Positions 10,556 through 23,161 of a stretch of 28,128 nt of DNA are shown here, piece after piece. Under the pieces are notes generated by a model that had not been told where the DNA came from, did not search any database, and saw only the letters and a program-made list of their open reading frames with translations. The position numbers and the translations under genes are program-made. The DNA is from Oehlia diaphana (lineage: Eukaryota > Glomeromycota > Glomeromycetes > Glomerales > Glomeraceae): NCBI GenBank assembly GCA_003833135.1, contig QZLH01001546.1, positions 1 to 28,128 of the forward strand. The letters are read 5' to 3'. Every line of letters begins with the position of its first letter. The stretch's first letter is position 1.

Positions 10556-11696
10556 AAGTCTGAATGCTAGCTTTAAATAGTTCATCTTTGCATCTTGGAA
10601 ATATGTCACTATTGTAAGTTTCCATTTCATTATGGGGAACACGCGATAAAACAAAATCTGTCACAATATCATGTGTCTTATCGTTAATTTCACCTGGGGG
10701 TCTTCCTATACCAATACGTAATCTTCGAAATTCCTAAAAGAGAATGAATGGTAATGAATGTAATGTGTAAACTGCAGAAATGTTATATAGAAATACTGTA
10801 GATGATAACTAGAAAATTATACTTACATCAGTTTTCAAATGATCGATCACTGATTTGACTCCATTGTGTCCACTACAAATCAATAGTAAAATATTAATGC
10901 ATGATCTTCTTTGACTTGGTTAGTGTTTGTTTTGACTTACTTTGCACTACCGCCATTTTTTATGCTAATTTTACCGAATTCACGTTGCATATCATCATGA
11001 ATGATAATGATATTTGTATGAGAAAATCCAAGTTCCCGTACTATTTGATTATATCAATAATAAATGGAACATAAGCTCATATTCAACAAATTACGTAAAA
11101 TGTAATTCTCAAGTACAAACCTGCTTTCGAGACTGATTTCCCACTATGATTCATTAATAATAATGGTTTCAACAGAGTCAATTCTAAAGGAACAGGATCA
11201 GGTTTTGGTTTAAATTTCCTGGGGTTAACCGTATTTGGTGGAGATATAGGAGCCGAGGATATGTTTTGAGGTAAAGAAGGTCCGATTAAATTGCTCTCGT
11301 CCTGTACAGTAGTATCACCGTTAATAATGTTTCTTTCAGTGTCTTCATCTGATTCACTACCAAAATCCCATCTTTTCTTTTTTGCTTTCTTTTCTTTCTT
11401 TGACTGTTTAGTTTGAGTTTGCTTAGATGATAGAGAAGGATCAATGTATATTGTTATTGATTGCGTAGTGTATGCATGAATTGATTTTTTTTTTGACCAA
11501 GTGAGATTTAATTGTGATGCTATATAATCTAAAAGAAGTAACCCTATGCTATGCCGTGTTTGTGGGTGTGTGTAGTTTCCCAAGCCAACTAACTATAACA
11601 AACCCGCAGCAATAATTTATCATCAGTTAATTAATAATTTCAAAATATAATTCAATTTATAGTTGAAAAACTTACCAAGACCCTTTTAGTTGCCAT
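10548..11696 (-). CDS. PTH1: Peptidyl-tRNA hydrolase (bacterial-type Pth) with charged insertion
   Basis: Five exons: 11696-11676, 11592-11121, 11040-10941, 10872-10827 and 10733-10548; 274 aa. The enzyme frees tRNA from stalled peptidyl-tRNA; eukaryotic members of this family usually act in mitochondria. Catalytic and binding residues of the family are all visible: Asn13 in LVGLGN, His21 in TRHSIG, Asn155 in LLLMNHSG, the Asp pair 180-181 in IIIIHDDM and Asn201 in NGHNGVKS, followed by FRRLRIGIGRP. Residues about 65-145 are an extra Lys-rich then acidic stretch (KKEKKAKKKRWDFGSESDED) that bacterial Pth (about 195 aa) lacks. It falls between His21 and the MNHSG motif. There is no obvious long presequence before the fold. 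The gene is divergent from the 11983 gene. Confidence 0.92.
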
Positions 11697-11982
11697 TTAA
11701 TAAATATTTTTAAATTATATTAAATTAATTTAAATACTTTAAATACTTTATCTTTATAACATGGATAAAAAAAATTGTGGTATTTATAGTTTTTTTCGAT
11801 ATGACTAATTATTGTGGCGCAATTGGCGTAGTCGGGTTTCTTTGCTGTAACATAACGTCACAGAACAATTCAAATAAATTAAATAAATTTCTAAATTTAG
11901 ATGTTACACATAAACTCCAAAATTACTGCGTCACAGACTCTCAGTGATCTGCTACGCCAATCCTTTTGATAGTTTTGACAAA
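11697..11982. promoter_or_regulatory. Shared divergent promoter with inverted repeat and two CGTCACAG sites
   Basis: 286 bp between the diverging PTH and 11983 genes. ATTGGCGTAG (11822-11831) is repeated inverted as CTACGCCAAT (11952-11961). Between them CGTCACAG occurs twice in direct orientation (11856-11863 and 11929-11936). CGTCA/TGACG is the core of CRE-type sites bound by bZIP factors, and ATTGG/CCAAT resembles a CCAAT box at each end. Factor assignment is inference. Confidence 0.5.
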
Positions 11983-12754
11983 ATGTTTATCGTTCCTCAC
12001 GTAAATTTACCAGCAATTTGTAAGTATTATTAATATTTCGCAAGTCTCAAACTTATTCTAAATATACTTCTTCTTGTAGTTGTTGGAGCAGCAATTGAAC
12101 ACGTAGCAGGTTTGATATTCGAAGTCTAACTTTCCTTAAAGGAATAATATTCAACTATTATGTTTACTCGTAGCTGCCTTAATATATGGACCGCTATTGG
12201 GTAATAAGTGGACAAAGGCAATGAACGAAGATAAACATACAGATAAATGGTTTCCAAGAAACGTAGAAACCATGAAGTCAGTAACGCGTTTTTATTCCTT
12301 TTTTTATATAATTATTTGAAGTATCTTAACGGGTTATTTGATATTTTAGGTATAGGTTCATCGGCGCGTTCATTTTATCAATATTGCAAGTGAGTAATAG
12401 ATAGTTTTTAAAAATCCCGTCTTTAACGCAAGAATTCACATTCCTTTATTATAAAAAAGTGTTATTTTACAGGTTTACTTTTGAATTTGACCAATGTTCA
12501 AACGAATACTCAAGCATTTCAATTAGGAATGATTTTATTCTTGGGATGGGTCATTCCTGATCTTGGTACCCAACACATTTGGGAGTCATGGTGAACATTA
12601 TTATATTATACGTGCTTTATATTTCTCTAAATTCCACTAACTTTTGTGATTTATATAAAACAGGCCTAGTACTTTGGGATACATTAAAGCATTGAGGATG
12701 TTTATTAATACTGTTAGTGTTTCTATTGCAATGTTCAACTGGGGTACTAGGTAG
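11983..12754 (+). CDS. Small four-helix membrane protein, DUF1761-like
   Basis: Six exons: 11983-12019, 12080-12109, 12174-12276, 12350-12393, 12473-12590 and 12664-12754; 140 aa with consistent phases. Four hydrophobic segments are visible at about residues 8-32 (AAIEHVAAALIYGPLLG), 62-82, 88-106 (GMILFLGWVIPDL) and 119-137. An IYGPLLGNKWTKAM segment after the first helix resembles the YxPLxFGKxWMK signature of DUF1761 membrane proteins, whose function is unknown. Exon 4 is read with the donor at 12394 (GTAATA) rather than the nearby GTGAGT, because only this keeps the frame. No signal peptide distinct from helix 1 is visible. Gene confidence is high; family confidence is moderate. Confidence 0.75.
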
Positions 12755-12812
12755 AAGATTATTTTATAAGTTACATGTTGCCATTTTCAACATGATACAG
12801 TAATAAAATACC
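12755..12812. terminator. Very short convergent 3' region
   Basis: Only 58 bp separate the facing stop codons of the DUF1761-like gene and the PLPBP gene. The two 3' UTRs almost certainly overlap on opposite strands. AATAAAA (12802-12808) could serve the plus-strand transcript. Confidence 0.5.
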
Positions 12813-14013
<1,201 letters not shown>

Positions 14014-14409
14014 CCTTACTCTGTAACTATTATTTAAAAAATTCTACTCAGAATTTAATTATTATCTTACATGTTCTAATACAATCGTTTCTTACTTATA
14101 TTGTAGAAAACCGGCAGAATTAATATAATTGCAATGGATAAAATTTTTTTTTATAAAAAGATCCTCATCTAAAAACTTTGATCTGAATGTGCGTATAACA
14201 TCATTCCGCCACATCTTTAACTAGGGAGTTAAAATTCTTAAATAGCACACTTTCTTAACTTCTATCTAAATTTAGTAAAGGAACTGCAAATTTTTTTTTG
14301 ATACTGATTATCAAATCATATCTTTATTTGATGCTTAAAAACACAAATTAATATACTTTATTATAACAAACTTTTAAATAAACACAGTTTCTAATCGATA
14401 TTGTTAATA
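14014..14409. other. Intergenic region, PLPBP promoter and DRS1 3' end
   Basis: 396 bp between two minus-strand genes. It should hold the PLPBP promoter (left part) and the DRS1 3' UTR (right part). No other feature is visible. Confidence 0.5.
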
Positions 14410-17400
14410 CTATTTTCTTCGTTTGCTTTTAACATTCTTACTCTTTTTCTTTATACCATTACTACTTTTAACTTTCTTTTTAATAACGTCATTGCTTTTT
14501 CCCTTGCCTGCACCTTTCCCTTTCTTATTTGTATTTTTTGGTGCAACAGCAAAAGCCGCCTTTTTAGTGACATCAGTTAAATCCATTTCGAACCCAATAC
14601 CATTATTTTTCTTTTTCTTTTCACCTCCATTTTTCGCCTTTTCTTTAGTCCTATCATTTTCCGATATTTTATTAATTTTGGCGGGTCTTCGACTCTTTTT
14701 GGCTAACCTCACAGCTTTAAAATTTTCAATTTTCATCTGAGGATTGGAATCATCCTCACGTAATTTCATTCTTCTTTTTTTCTTTCTAGACATACCAGCA
14801 TATTTATCCCTTTTAATTTTCTTTTTATTTACTCCTTCCTCGTTATCATTTTCATCTCTCATTCTTTTTTTGACATCAATGTTATCAGCAGAAAGGTTTT
14901 TCGATAATTTCTTTTCTTTTTCTGATTGAAACCAAGTCCTCGCAGGTCTACTAAAAATTTCATTTTCGTATTTTAATAAATTTTGGCCTTTTAATAATTC
15001 CATTTCAGCTTGGTTCATTAATTTTTCTTCTTTTTCTTCTTTTAATACTTCTTCTACTTTTTCTTTAATATCTTCTAATTTTTTACTATATTCTTTTATT
15101 AATTCTACATCAATCTTCCTTTTTTTAATTTGTTCTTTTTGTGAATGTTTTATTATCAATTTTAATAATCTACGATCCGATTCTCCTGTTAACGTAACGG
15201 ACCTTTATTTATAAAATTTTGTGTATATGCTTAGTATTTTCACATTATATTGTACTTTAAAAAAAAAAATTTATATTTACCGTCCATTTCTACCCGCACG
15301 AGCAGTTCTACCAACTCTGTGAATATATTGATCGTAACTTTGTGGTATATCATAATTTATAACCGTCTCAATTCCTTTAATGTCCAATCCACGTGATGCC
15401 AAATCCGTAGCTAATAAATAATCTACTTTACCATCTCGAAACGCTTCTAAGGCTTCCAGTCTCTGTAAAATCGATTTTTAATAAATATATATATATATTA
15501 ACAAGTAATCAAAAGAAAACTCTAAAATTCCCGTCTTGCTCATGAAACTTACTTGTTCTTGAGAAAGATTACCATGTAATTCGGAAGCTTTTAATCCTGA
15601 TAATCCAAAAATAACTTTCATTTCATGAGCAACTGATTTTGTTCTAAAAAATATTATAACCTTATGTTTAAAATACTTTTTACATAAGATTAATAATATA
15701 ATTTCACGATTTTTTTCTTGGCTTTCTCTTATTCTAATAAATTCTTGTATTAATTTTGTATTTGTAGACTTAATAGAATCTATCATTAATTTTACTGGTC
15801 TATTCAGTGATAAGCGAATTAATTCATCTACATTATCTGTCATTGTTGCTGAAAACAACATAGTTTGTCTTGACTTTGGACAATATTTAACTATCTCGTT
15901 TAACTCATCCGCAAATCCGACTTCCAGCATCCTATAAAAAAAGGAAAAGGGAAGTTGGTATGTTCTTATAGGATAACATTCGAGATTGTAGTTATCTTAC
16001 CGATCTGCTTCATCTATAACTAGAATTTCGATACTTTCCAGTAAAAAAGATGGCGAATTTCGTACATGATCAATAAGTCTTCCTGGAGTTGCGATAACAA
16101 TATCAGGGCGTGCACGCAATTCTGTTTCTTGTTGTTTAAGACTTAACCCACCTAAATGAAAATAAAGAAAAACTTTAAAAAAAATTCTTTTAAGAAATTT
16201 CTTTAGAAAATAACACCTTTCTATACTAACCAACGCAGAGACATAAAGTAATATCAGTAAAAGCAGCTAATTTACTAGCAACACTATGACATTGTATAGT
16301 TAATTCGCGTGTGGGTGCTAATATAAGTACTCTCACTTCTGCTGTTTGTCTTGGCCTATAAAATAATCTTTCTATTATTGGTACTAAAAAGGCTATTGTT
16401 TTGCCACTTCCTGTTATTGCACCTCCACAAATATCTTTACCCATAAGTGCTATAGGTATAGTTTCCTTTTGTATTTGCGTCGGTTGAATAAATCCTAACT
16501 GGCTTAGTCCTTTCAATATTGGTCTTGATAAATTCATTGTTTGAAATGATTCCGCATCTTCATTCTGTATTATTTCGGATTTATCTGCAAAATATGCTTT
16601 TTTTCGCTAAATATTAACGGATGAAATATGTAAGACAACTCCGATATTTTCAAAAGATAAATCTTTAAACTAAAAGTAGACTGCAAACCTCTCTTTCATA
16701 CTCGTTGTCGTCTTCATTGCTATCTTCATCACTTTCATCTTCATCCTCATCTTCATCTTCATCTTCATCTTCTTTACTATCTTTATCATACATTTTACCT
16801 TCAGAATTAGAAGCTTTTTTCTTTTTCTGTTCGCTTTTTTCTTCAGGTCTCTCATCCTCATCCTCATCCTCATCCTCATTCTCATTTTCACTAGTATCTA
16901 CATCCTCGTCTTCAATAACATAATCAACCCCTCCACCAAAAGTATAAGGCTCATCTTCATCTAAATACATGAAAAATTAATATATTTATCATATATGTAT
17001 ATAAGCTTTTTCGTAAAAAAATAAATAAAATAAATATAAAAGGCTAATCAATACCACTATCTTCTTCCTCTTTGTCATTTTCAGCTCGATCATCCTCACT
17101 AACCTCATCATGTTTCATTGTTTCTTTCTTTTTGTTTCGACCGATATACTTCTCTTCTAGATCATCATCCTTCTCTGATCCACTAAGTTCATCATCATCA
17201 TAATTCATATTTTTTTTATCTATTGACAAATTAAAATAATCCATCATTTTAAAAAAAAAACTTCCTTAAAAATCGAAAAATTCACTAGTTTTTTTATTTG
17301 TACCATTTTTATCGTTACCATTTATTTCATGATTTTTCTTTTTTTTTGCTTCCAATCGTTTAGCTTCAATTATCTCATCAATAGATTTCGATTTAACCTT

Positions 17401-17838
17401 TTTGTTTTTTTATTAAAAAGTTGAATCAAGATTAAAATAATTAATTTGAAAATAAATTGTTTTAGAAAAATTCTTTGAAAATTTTGATATTTTATTAATT
17501 TATCTTACAGATATTTTTGGTTTAAGTCCAGCTCTTGCAGCATTAAAATCCCATGGATGTTCAATTGGTTTATTATTAATTCCATCAATAAAAAATGTAA
17601 ATTCAGGATTAATAATATCATTTTCTGAATTAATATTATTTTTATCATCTCTTTTATTTTTTTCATTATTTTTTTCATTATTCAATTTTTTATTTTCCTT
17701 TTTATTAGCTTTTTTATCTTTTTTATTTGTTTTTTTAGCTTTAGTATTATTTATTTGTGTATCGTCATTAATGTCACTATTCTCTTCTTCAAGAGAAATT
17801 ACTTCATTATCATCTTCAATAGTCATTACAAAATCCAT
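14410..17838 (-). CDS. DRS1: DEAD-box ATP-dependent RNA helicase DRS1/DDX27
   Basis: Nine exons: 17838-17509, 17397-17319, 17219-17055, 16960-16689, 16606-16231, 16151-16001, 15931-15553, 15462-15281 and 15202-14410; about 908 aa. DRS1 is a nucleolar helicase for 60S ribosomal subunit assembly. The acidic/Lys-rich N-terminus (to about 283) is followed by [10 protein letters not shown] and [14 protein letters not shown], the family's entry to the helicase core. Motifs seen: Q motif GFIQPTQIQ (about 322-330), Walker [27 protein letters not shown] (about 456), SAT (about 486), RGLDIKG and [10 protein letters not shown] (about 633). The C-terminus has [11 protein letters not shown] and long Lys-rich runs, as in DRS1. 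The end of exon 2 is ambiguous: GT at 17318 and the GT a few codons later both keep phase. The Asp-Glu repeats explain the serine-rich antisense ORFs. Confidence 0.95.
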
Positions 17839-18176
17839 GTTTACTTTTTTATTGCCTTTAAATAAAAGTCAAAAAATGAATAATTTTTTTTTTACATCTA
17901 ATTATTGATTTTTTGATTGGATGATAAATTTCGTAGTAGATCGACATAAATCATTGTTGTATATTGTTGTATAACTAATTAAAAAAATTTTTTTCTTTTA
18001 CAAATTCTTTTCATAAAACTTATGTAAGTGTATATTCACACAATTTATTTATGGCTATATTTTTGAAACATGTAAATTAAAATAAAAAGTTAGTCTTAAT
18101 TATTCCCTAACTCTTTAGTTCTACTTTTTTAGATAACTTCCAAACAAAACACAACGAACAATCCGTTATAATAGTC
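17839..18176. promoter_or_regulatory. Divergent promoter region, DRS1 and QCR8
   Basis: 338 bp between the diverging start codons of a ribosome-biogenesis helicase and a respiratory-chain subunit. It is AT-rich with long T tracts and has no clear motif. The QCR8 5' UTR probably includes the segment with AACAAAACACAACG just before 18160. Confidence 0.5.
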
Positions 18177-18440
18177 ATGGGTGGTGAAAACTGGTGGGGA
18201 AACATGGGAGGTCCCGTACAAAAGGGAATAGTCACCTACTCAGTTTCTTCATTTCAACAACGTGCATTCGCTGGTGCTTTAAAATATGGGATATTTAATG
18301 TTTTCCGTCGTACAATGTCTCAGGCTCCTTACGTTGGACCTCCCATTATCTTTGGTTATCTTATTTATTCTTCTTATACAAAGAAACATGAATTTTTACA
18401 TTCTAAAGCTGGTAAAGAAGAATTAGCGAAATATGGTTAA
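18177..18440 (+). CDS. QCR8: Cytochrome b-c1 complex subunit 8 (ubiquinol-cytochrome c reductase)
   Basis: A single uninterrupted ORF of 87 aa, the normal QCR8 size. It begins MGGENWWGNMGGP and continues QKGIVTYSVSSFQQRAFAGAL, both near-invariant in fungal QCR8. One membrane helix follows (PPIIFGYLIYSSY, about residues 54-67) and then KKHEFLHSKAGKEE. The protein is a small subunit of complex III in the mitochondrial inner membrane, in contact with cytochrome b, and is imported without a cleaved presequence. It is the only intronless gene in this window. The start is the only ATG upstream of the conserved motif. Confidence 0.96.
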   Translation: MGGENWWGNMGGPVQKGIVTYSVSSFQQRAFAGALKYGIFNVFRRTMSQAPYVGPPIIFGYLIYSSYTKKHEFLHSKAGKEELAKYG

Positions 18441-18872
18441 AAATATTTTCTATTTATGACCAGCGCGTAATGTATCCTCATCTTTCTTAACAAAGAACTT
18501 AATGTAAGCAAGTATTAGTTAGTAACTTATGAATAAAAAAATCGAGTTTCCCGTTCTTTTTTTCTTGCATAAATGATTGAAAATATCTCAAAGTACTAAA
18601 ATTCCAAAAAAAGCTTTTTTACAAATTACAAAAAAAAAATGTATTGTTTTAAGAAAAAATAATATTGCGAGAAATAAAAAAAAAAGGAAAAGCAGCTACA
18701 AATCTGAATCTGAAAACTATGAATAAAAGTTTGAAGAAATTTGATGATAAGGGGTAAAAATTTGTCAAACAAAAAAAAAAAGAGAGAAAAAGAAATTGAT
18801 TTAATAAAAATCATGTGCTGCGTTAGATAAGAATTACTAGATAAAAATGTCCTATTATCGTTATGTTATCGC
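18441..18872. other. Convergent 3' spacer, QCR8 and cullin-3
   Basis: 432 bp between facing stop codons. It is rich in A tracts (for example 18630-18690 and 18768-18795). It should contain the 3' UTRs of both genes; nothing else is visible. Confidence 0.5.
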
Positions 18873-21800
18873 TTACGCTAGATAATTATATACTCGCCTG
18901 AATTAATTTTAAAGAAATTTATTAATAATTGAAATAATTAACTAAAGAATTAAAATAAAAAATATATTATGAAGCTTACCTATCTCCCGTGGCTCTTTCC
19001 AAATATTCTCGTTCAATTAATGCCTCAATTCTCTTCTTTATCAACGCTGGATTTGGCATAAATCTTGATTGTAATTGTTTTACAACTTCTGCAACCAAAA
19101 GATTATGTTCCATAGTCTTCCTATCTTTCATAATTCTTACAATAGCAGCTTCTGTTTGATGTTTTCTAGCCTCTTCTACTTTTTCTCGTGTTTCCTTTCT
19201 TTCGCCTTCACTTTCTACTTTACTAGCTACAGTTTGAATCTTAATACGTTGCAATGGTGCTGTAAAATCATTATTGAAATTAAATTGATCTCCAGGATTG
19301 ATTTCTTTTCCTTTAGGTTCTTTAACAAGGATTTTGTACTTAGCACAAGCCAATGATTGAAGATTACGTTTGAGATCAGCTTCTGGAATATCACTTTCAC
19401 CTTTGATTTGCTGGAAAAAAATATATAAATACATAATTTAAACATAATACGGTGAGATCATTAATCGACATTTTACCTCATACGATAGAGACTCTCCATC
19501 CTGTTTATCATTGAACATAAGTAAGATAACCATTTGATACGTTGATACGTTCAATTCATGTTTACGTGCTTTGAATGAACCTCGAATATCTGCTGTACCC
19601 TAAATATATAATAAAATTAGCAAACAAATTCAAACTTACCCTGTTATCAAAATATATAATGTTATAATGTATAAAATATTTATTACCATATTCGATTGCC
19701 ATGTTAATCTACGACCACTATGTCGACCTAAATAAAACTTTTGGAAAGTATCGCAAGCTTTTGTTAATTCTGGCGGTAAATTACATCTTGGACTTGCTGA
19801 TAAGTTCATTGGCCAAAACGTTGATGTAAGAACGGTTACACTTAAATCTAATTTAGGTTTCTAAATTATAAAATGTATTAAATAATGTATTCAATATTTT
19901 AATTTAAACAAATTTATCCTTATATACATATATAAGTTTGCATACTTCTAAAACAAATTTGTCCAAGTATTCCTTGAAATCTGTCATTGTATCGGATGAT
20001 ATTCTCATATCATTAAACATCCCCTCTAGTTTTGTAGTAAATTGATAACCGCACTCAACCTGAAGTATACACGAGACAAATATTAGAAAATAAAAAGTGA
20101 AATACTACGATCATAAGATTAGTGACATACCTTGAGTTTACCTATCATACCCCTTTCTGCATCATCGCTAACACTACGCCCAAGTAATAAACGCTTAGCT
20201 AAATGTTGTTTGTAATATCGTTCAAAAACGTCCTTTTCTCCAATAAAGCGGAACAACGTAATAGTTTTGTCCAATACACTATCAACTTCTTCTTCCGTTT
20301 TCTAGATTTTATTAATCGGTAATTGCCTAAGATAATGATATTTAAATATTTAAGAAAAAAATGATACGTCAAACTAACCCCCTTTAATCCTTTTTTGAGA
20401 TTATCATCAATAAACAATGATATAAACTCGGGTGACTTTGGATTCTTATTAATGAAATATTCAAAAGCCTTTAAAAAAAAAATTTATAAGCATTAATAAA
20501 AGATATAATTATCTTGAACAATAATATAAAAAACATTTGTACTGACAAACCTCATTAAATGATGTTTGAAATGCTTTATCATTAGATAAAGCTAAATTCT
20601 GAACTTTGTCGAATTTGTCTTTAAGGTCTAGAACCTCCTGCACCCATCTTACAGCAACAGTGGCTCCCGTTTGCTTATCACCAGATGCAGCATTACTACC
20701 TTCGGCTGTTGTATTACTTGTTACTGTTTCATTAATCGCTTTACCAAGTTCACGTATATAATCACTAATAGCAGATTTCATTTCACAACTCGCCCGAACA
20801 ATTTATACATCCTTCCAAGATCTAAATTAAATAAATAACATTACAAAAATATAATAATCATTGAACGACAAATACAAGAAACTTACCATCCATTTTTTCA
20901 TTCCTTAACATAGGAATTAAACCCGAATTTTCCATCTAGAAATAAAAAAAAAAATTTTTTTGCAATTCATTTCATGTAATTTATAAACTTAAAATTTTTT
21001 TTTATACTATAAAGCGTACCTCAATTACTGTCTTAAGATGTTTTGAAATTAACTCTTCCTCTACAATATTACGAATCTTTGGTTCTGTGGTTTGTGAAAG
21101 ATAATGACGTACGCGCTGCTCTTCTTCATTCAGTCGCTTATCTACCTAAAAGATATAATATGCTATTAATATATAAGTTCGGAACAAAAAAAAATTTTTT
21201 TTTTTTTTTTTAAAGAAAAATATATATATATATTTGCTAACCTTTTTCATATATTCTGGAGCATCATATTCTCCTACAAGCATTTGCCCTTCAACTCTAT
21301 AATATTCCGAACTTGTTTCCAAGAACTTATTTTCGAAATCAGTTGCATAAACTGTATCTTTAGTCGACGCGTCAGTCAGCTCCAGTAACATATCAATTGA
21401 TGCTTTCACATTAGTACGATCTATAATTTCATTCTCTCGTTCAAGCTTAATTTGTTGTAAAAGTACTTCAAGAAGATGAGTCTGAATTGGATAATTCTGT
21501 GATCGGACGATTGTGTCTCTAAATAGATCCAATCCGAGATCGTAAACAAGAGGAACGTTTGCAGTTTTTGCGTAAACTCGATCCTTTAGTTATAGTGTAA
21601 TTATTAGATGTAGCCTACAACAGGAAAAAAATTTCCTCGCACAAAATAATTTCGTAAAAGAAATAATTACAAAACTTTACTTGAAATCAATTAACTTACC
21701 ATATACATTAAAATATCTCTAATCATAAGCATACATGTAGTATGGTCCTCCCAAACAGTTTTTAAAACTTTCAAGAAATTTGCCCCACCAGCTCCATTAG

Positions 21801-22493
21801 GGTTTGTTTGTGAACTACTTGCACCTGAAAGAGGGAATGCCGGTACTACTTGTGAGACAGCAACTTCTTCCAGGTGCTGCGTAATGACTTCTCTTACACC
21901 ATTATATAATTTGTCTCCATTTTTATGAAGCACCATGTTATATGCATTACGATAAAGTTCTTCAAAACTTAGGATCGACGCATTTTTTTTATGAATTTCA
22001 CGAATAGCCTGAGCTAGACGATCCCAATTGTCATTGAATTGGGCGTCAGCGGAATTCTGAAAACGACGTGAAGACATATTTAAATAAATAAGTTTTTTTT
22101 TATAATTAAGTCTTTATTAAAAAAAAAAAAAAGAAATTAAAAAAGATAAGTTCACATATTCATATAAACATAAAAGATAGTTTTGTTTTTAAGTCAAGAC
22201 TTTTGAAAGTCTGACAGAAAGACTGCAGAAGAATATTTATATAAAGTATCCGCAAATATTATTGGCTGGCTTTTTTTTAGACGTTTAAACTTGTAAACTA
22301 TTAAATCTATACTTGTTATTATAACTTCTACACTTGAGAAACAATAAAGAACAAAAAGAAATTCTTATGCGCTTGATATAAGTTACGGATTTACTACAGT
22401 TTGATAAACCTTTTCAAACCGGACTATAGTAACTAAACTTACCGGTTTCTTTGGTGGCCTTATCTTTCCTTTTGGCTGTTTACGGCTACTCAT
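18873..22493 (-). CDS. CUL3: Cullin-3, full-length copy (copy A) carrying a 13-bp frameshifting deletion
   Basis: Thirteen exons: 22493-22443, 22056-21700, 21583-21242, 21145-21020, 20935-20887, 20821-20551, 20468-20379, 20301-20131, 20059-19946, 19860-19687, 19599-19477, 19410-18980 and 18897-18873. Without the lesion the length would be about 778 aa (human CUL3: 768). Cullin-3 is the scaffold that joins BTB substrate adaptors to the RING protein RBX1. Seen: the BTB-contact helix [64 protein letters not shown], the NEDD8 acceptor context AAIVRIMK, and [13 protein letters not shown] with RVYNYLA at the end. Exon 6 lacks 13 bp present in copy B (between 20785 and 20786), so the frame hits TGA at 20780-20778 after about 320 codons. 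All other exons are open with canonical splice sites. The true start is 22493, not the ATG inside intron 1. Confidence 0.9.
22057..22442 (-). other. Enlarged first intron of cullin-3 copy A
   Basis: Intron 1 of copy A is 386 nt, against 145 nt in copy B (27406-27550). The ends align (GTAAGTTTAGTTACT at the donor side, CGTCGTTTTCAG at the acceptor side). About 240 nt in the middle have no counterpart in copy B, so there was an insertion in A or a deletion in B. An in-frame-looking ATG before the acceptor is intronic; copy B has ATA there. Confidence 0.7.
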
Positions 22494-23161
22494 ACTAAAA
22501 TAGATTAGAAAACGGAATAAAGAGTAATAGAGCGGTGATTTGTGAATATATAAAGCAAAGGTGATAGACTAATAGTTGTTCTTAGGGTTTATTGACTGTT
22601 CTTTCACGATAATTAATAGAATTAATAAAGGGTGTTTATAATGATATATTCCGAGTCTCTGGACAACAAAATTATCAGATATGGAATTGGTAAAAATAAA
22701 ATATGTAGGGTTTTTCAGTTTTACCCCATTTTCATTTTTTCGATTGCTGCGGTCTGCCGGTTGCTAAAAAAAACTCTCGTTGGACGTCTATATCTGTTAG
22801 TTACACAAAAAATTTTCGTGTCAAGTTGAGGAGGTCAATGATCTATTGATATTATTAGATCATTGACCACTTAGCATAATAAATTCAATAGAGTTGTCAC
22901 TGGGAGATTTCCTAGCAAATCCGTGTAAAAAATTAAATTTAATGGGCATCAGGAAAATGCGTATATTTCTGCAGCTCCCTGCAACTATCCGGATAAATAA
23001 GAGATATCACAATAAGAGCTTATTCAACAAAAACAAATCCGATATACAAGTTTATATTTTTTATAATAAAATATTTGATAAACAAAAAATAATTATCTGT
23101 TGCATTATTTGTATATCACGATGATTTAATAATGACTTAATAATGAAATTTGCCTTTACAT
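22494..23161. other. Spacer upstream of cullin-3 copy A, with a 13-bp hairpin
   Basis: The part next to the gene (to about 22605) is shared with copy B, including the TTCTTAGGGTT block, and probably holds the core promoter. Further on, homology to copy B ends. GGTCAATGATCTA (22833-22845) and its exact reverse complement (22856-22868) flank a 10-nt spacer. Short ORFs here encode nothing recognisable. Confidence 0.55.
22833..22868. repeat. Perfect 13-bp inverted repeat (hairpin)
   Basis: Arms GGTCAATGATCTA and TAGATCATTGACC are separated by 10 nt. It could be a hairpin in RNA or the core of a small degraded foldback element. Confidence 0.8.

Noticed and set aside
10409..10654. 81-codon minus-strand ORF at the end of PTH
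   Set aside because: It lies in another frame over the last PTH exon and its 3' flank, without conserved features.
14423..14929. Hydrophobic Phe/Leu-rich plus-strand ORFs resembling membrane proteins
   Set aside because: They are antisense to Lys-rich codons of the DRS1 C-terminus.
16705..16923. Serine-rich plus-strand ORF
   Set aside because: It is the antisense of Asp/Glu repeat codons in DRS1 exon 4.
21691..22077. Start of cullin-3 copy A at the ATG giving MSSRRFQN
   Set aside because: This ATG lies before the CGTTTTCAG acceptor and reads ATA in copy B. The real first exon ([17 protein letters not shown]) is at 22493-22443 in A and 27601-27551 in B and joins in frame.
22632..23124. Two plus-strand ORFs of 65 and 76 codons upstream of cullin-3
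   Set aside because: No recognisable motif, biased AT codons, and length expected by chance in this spacer.
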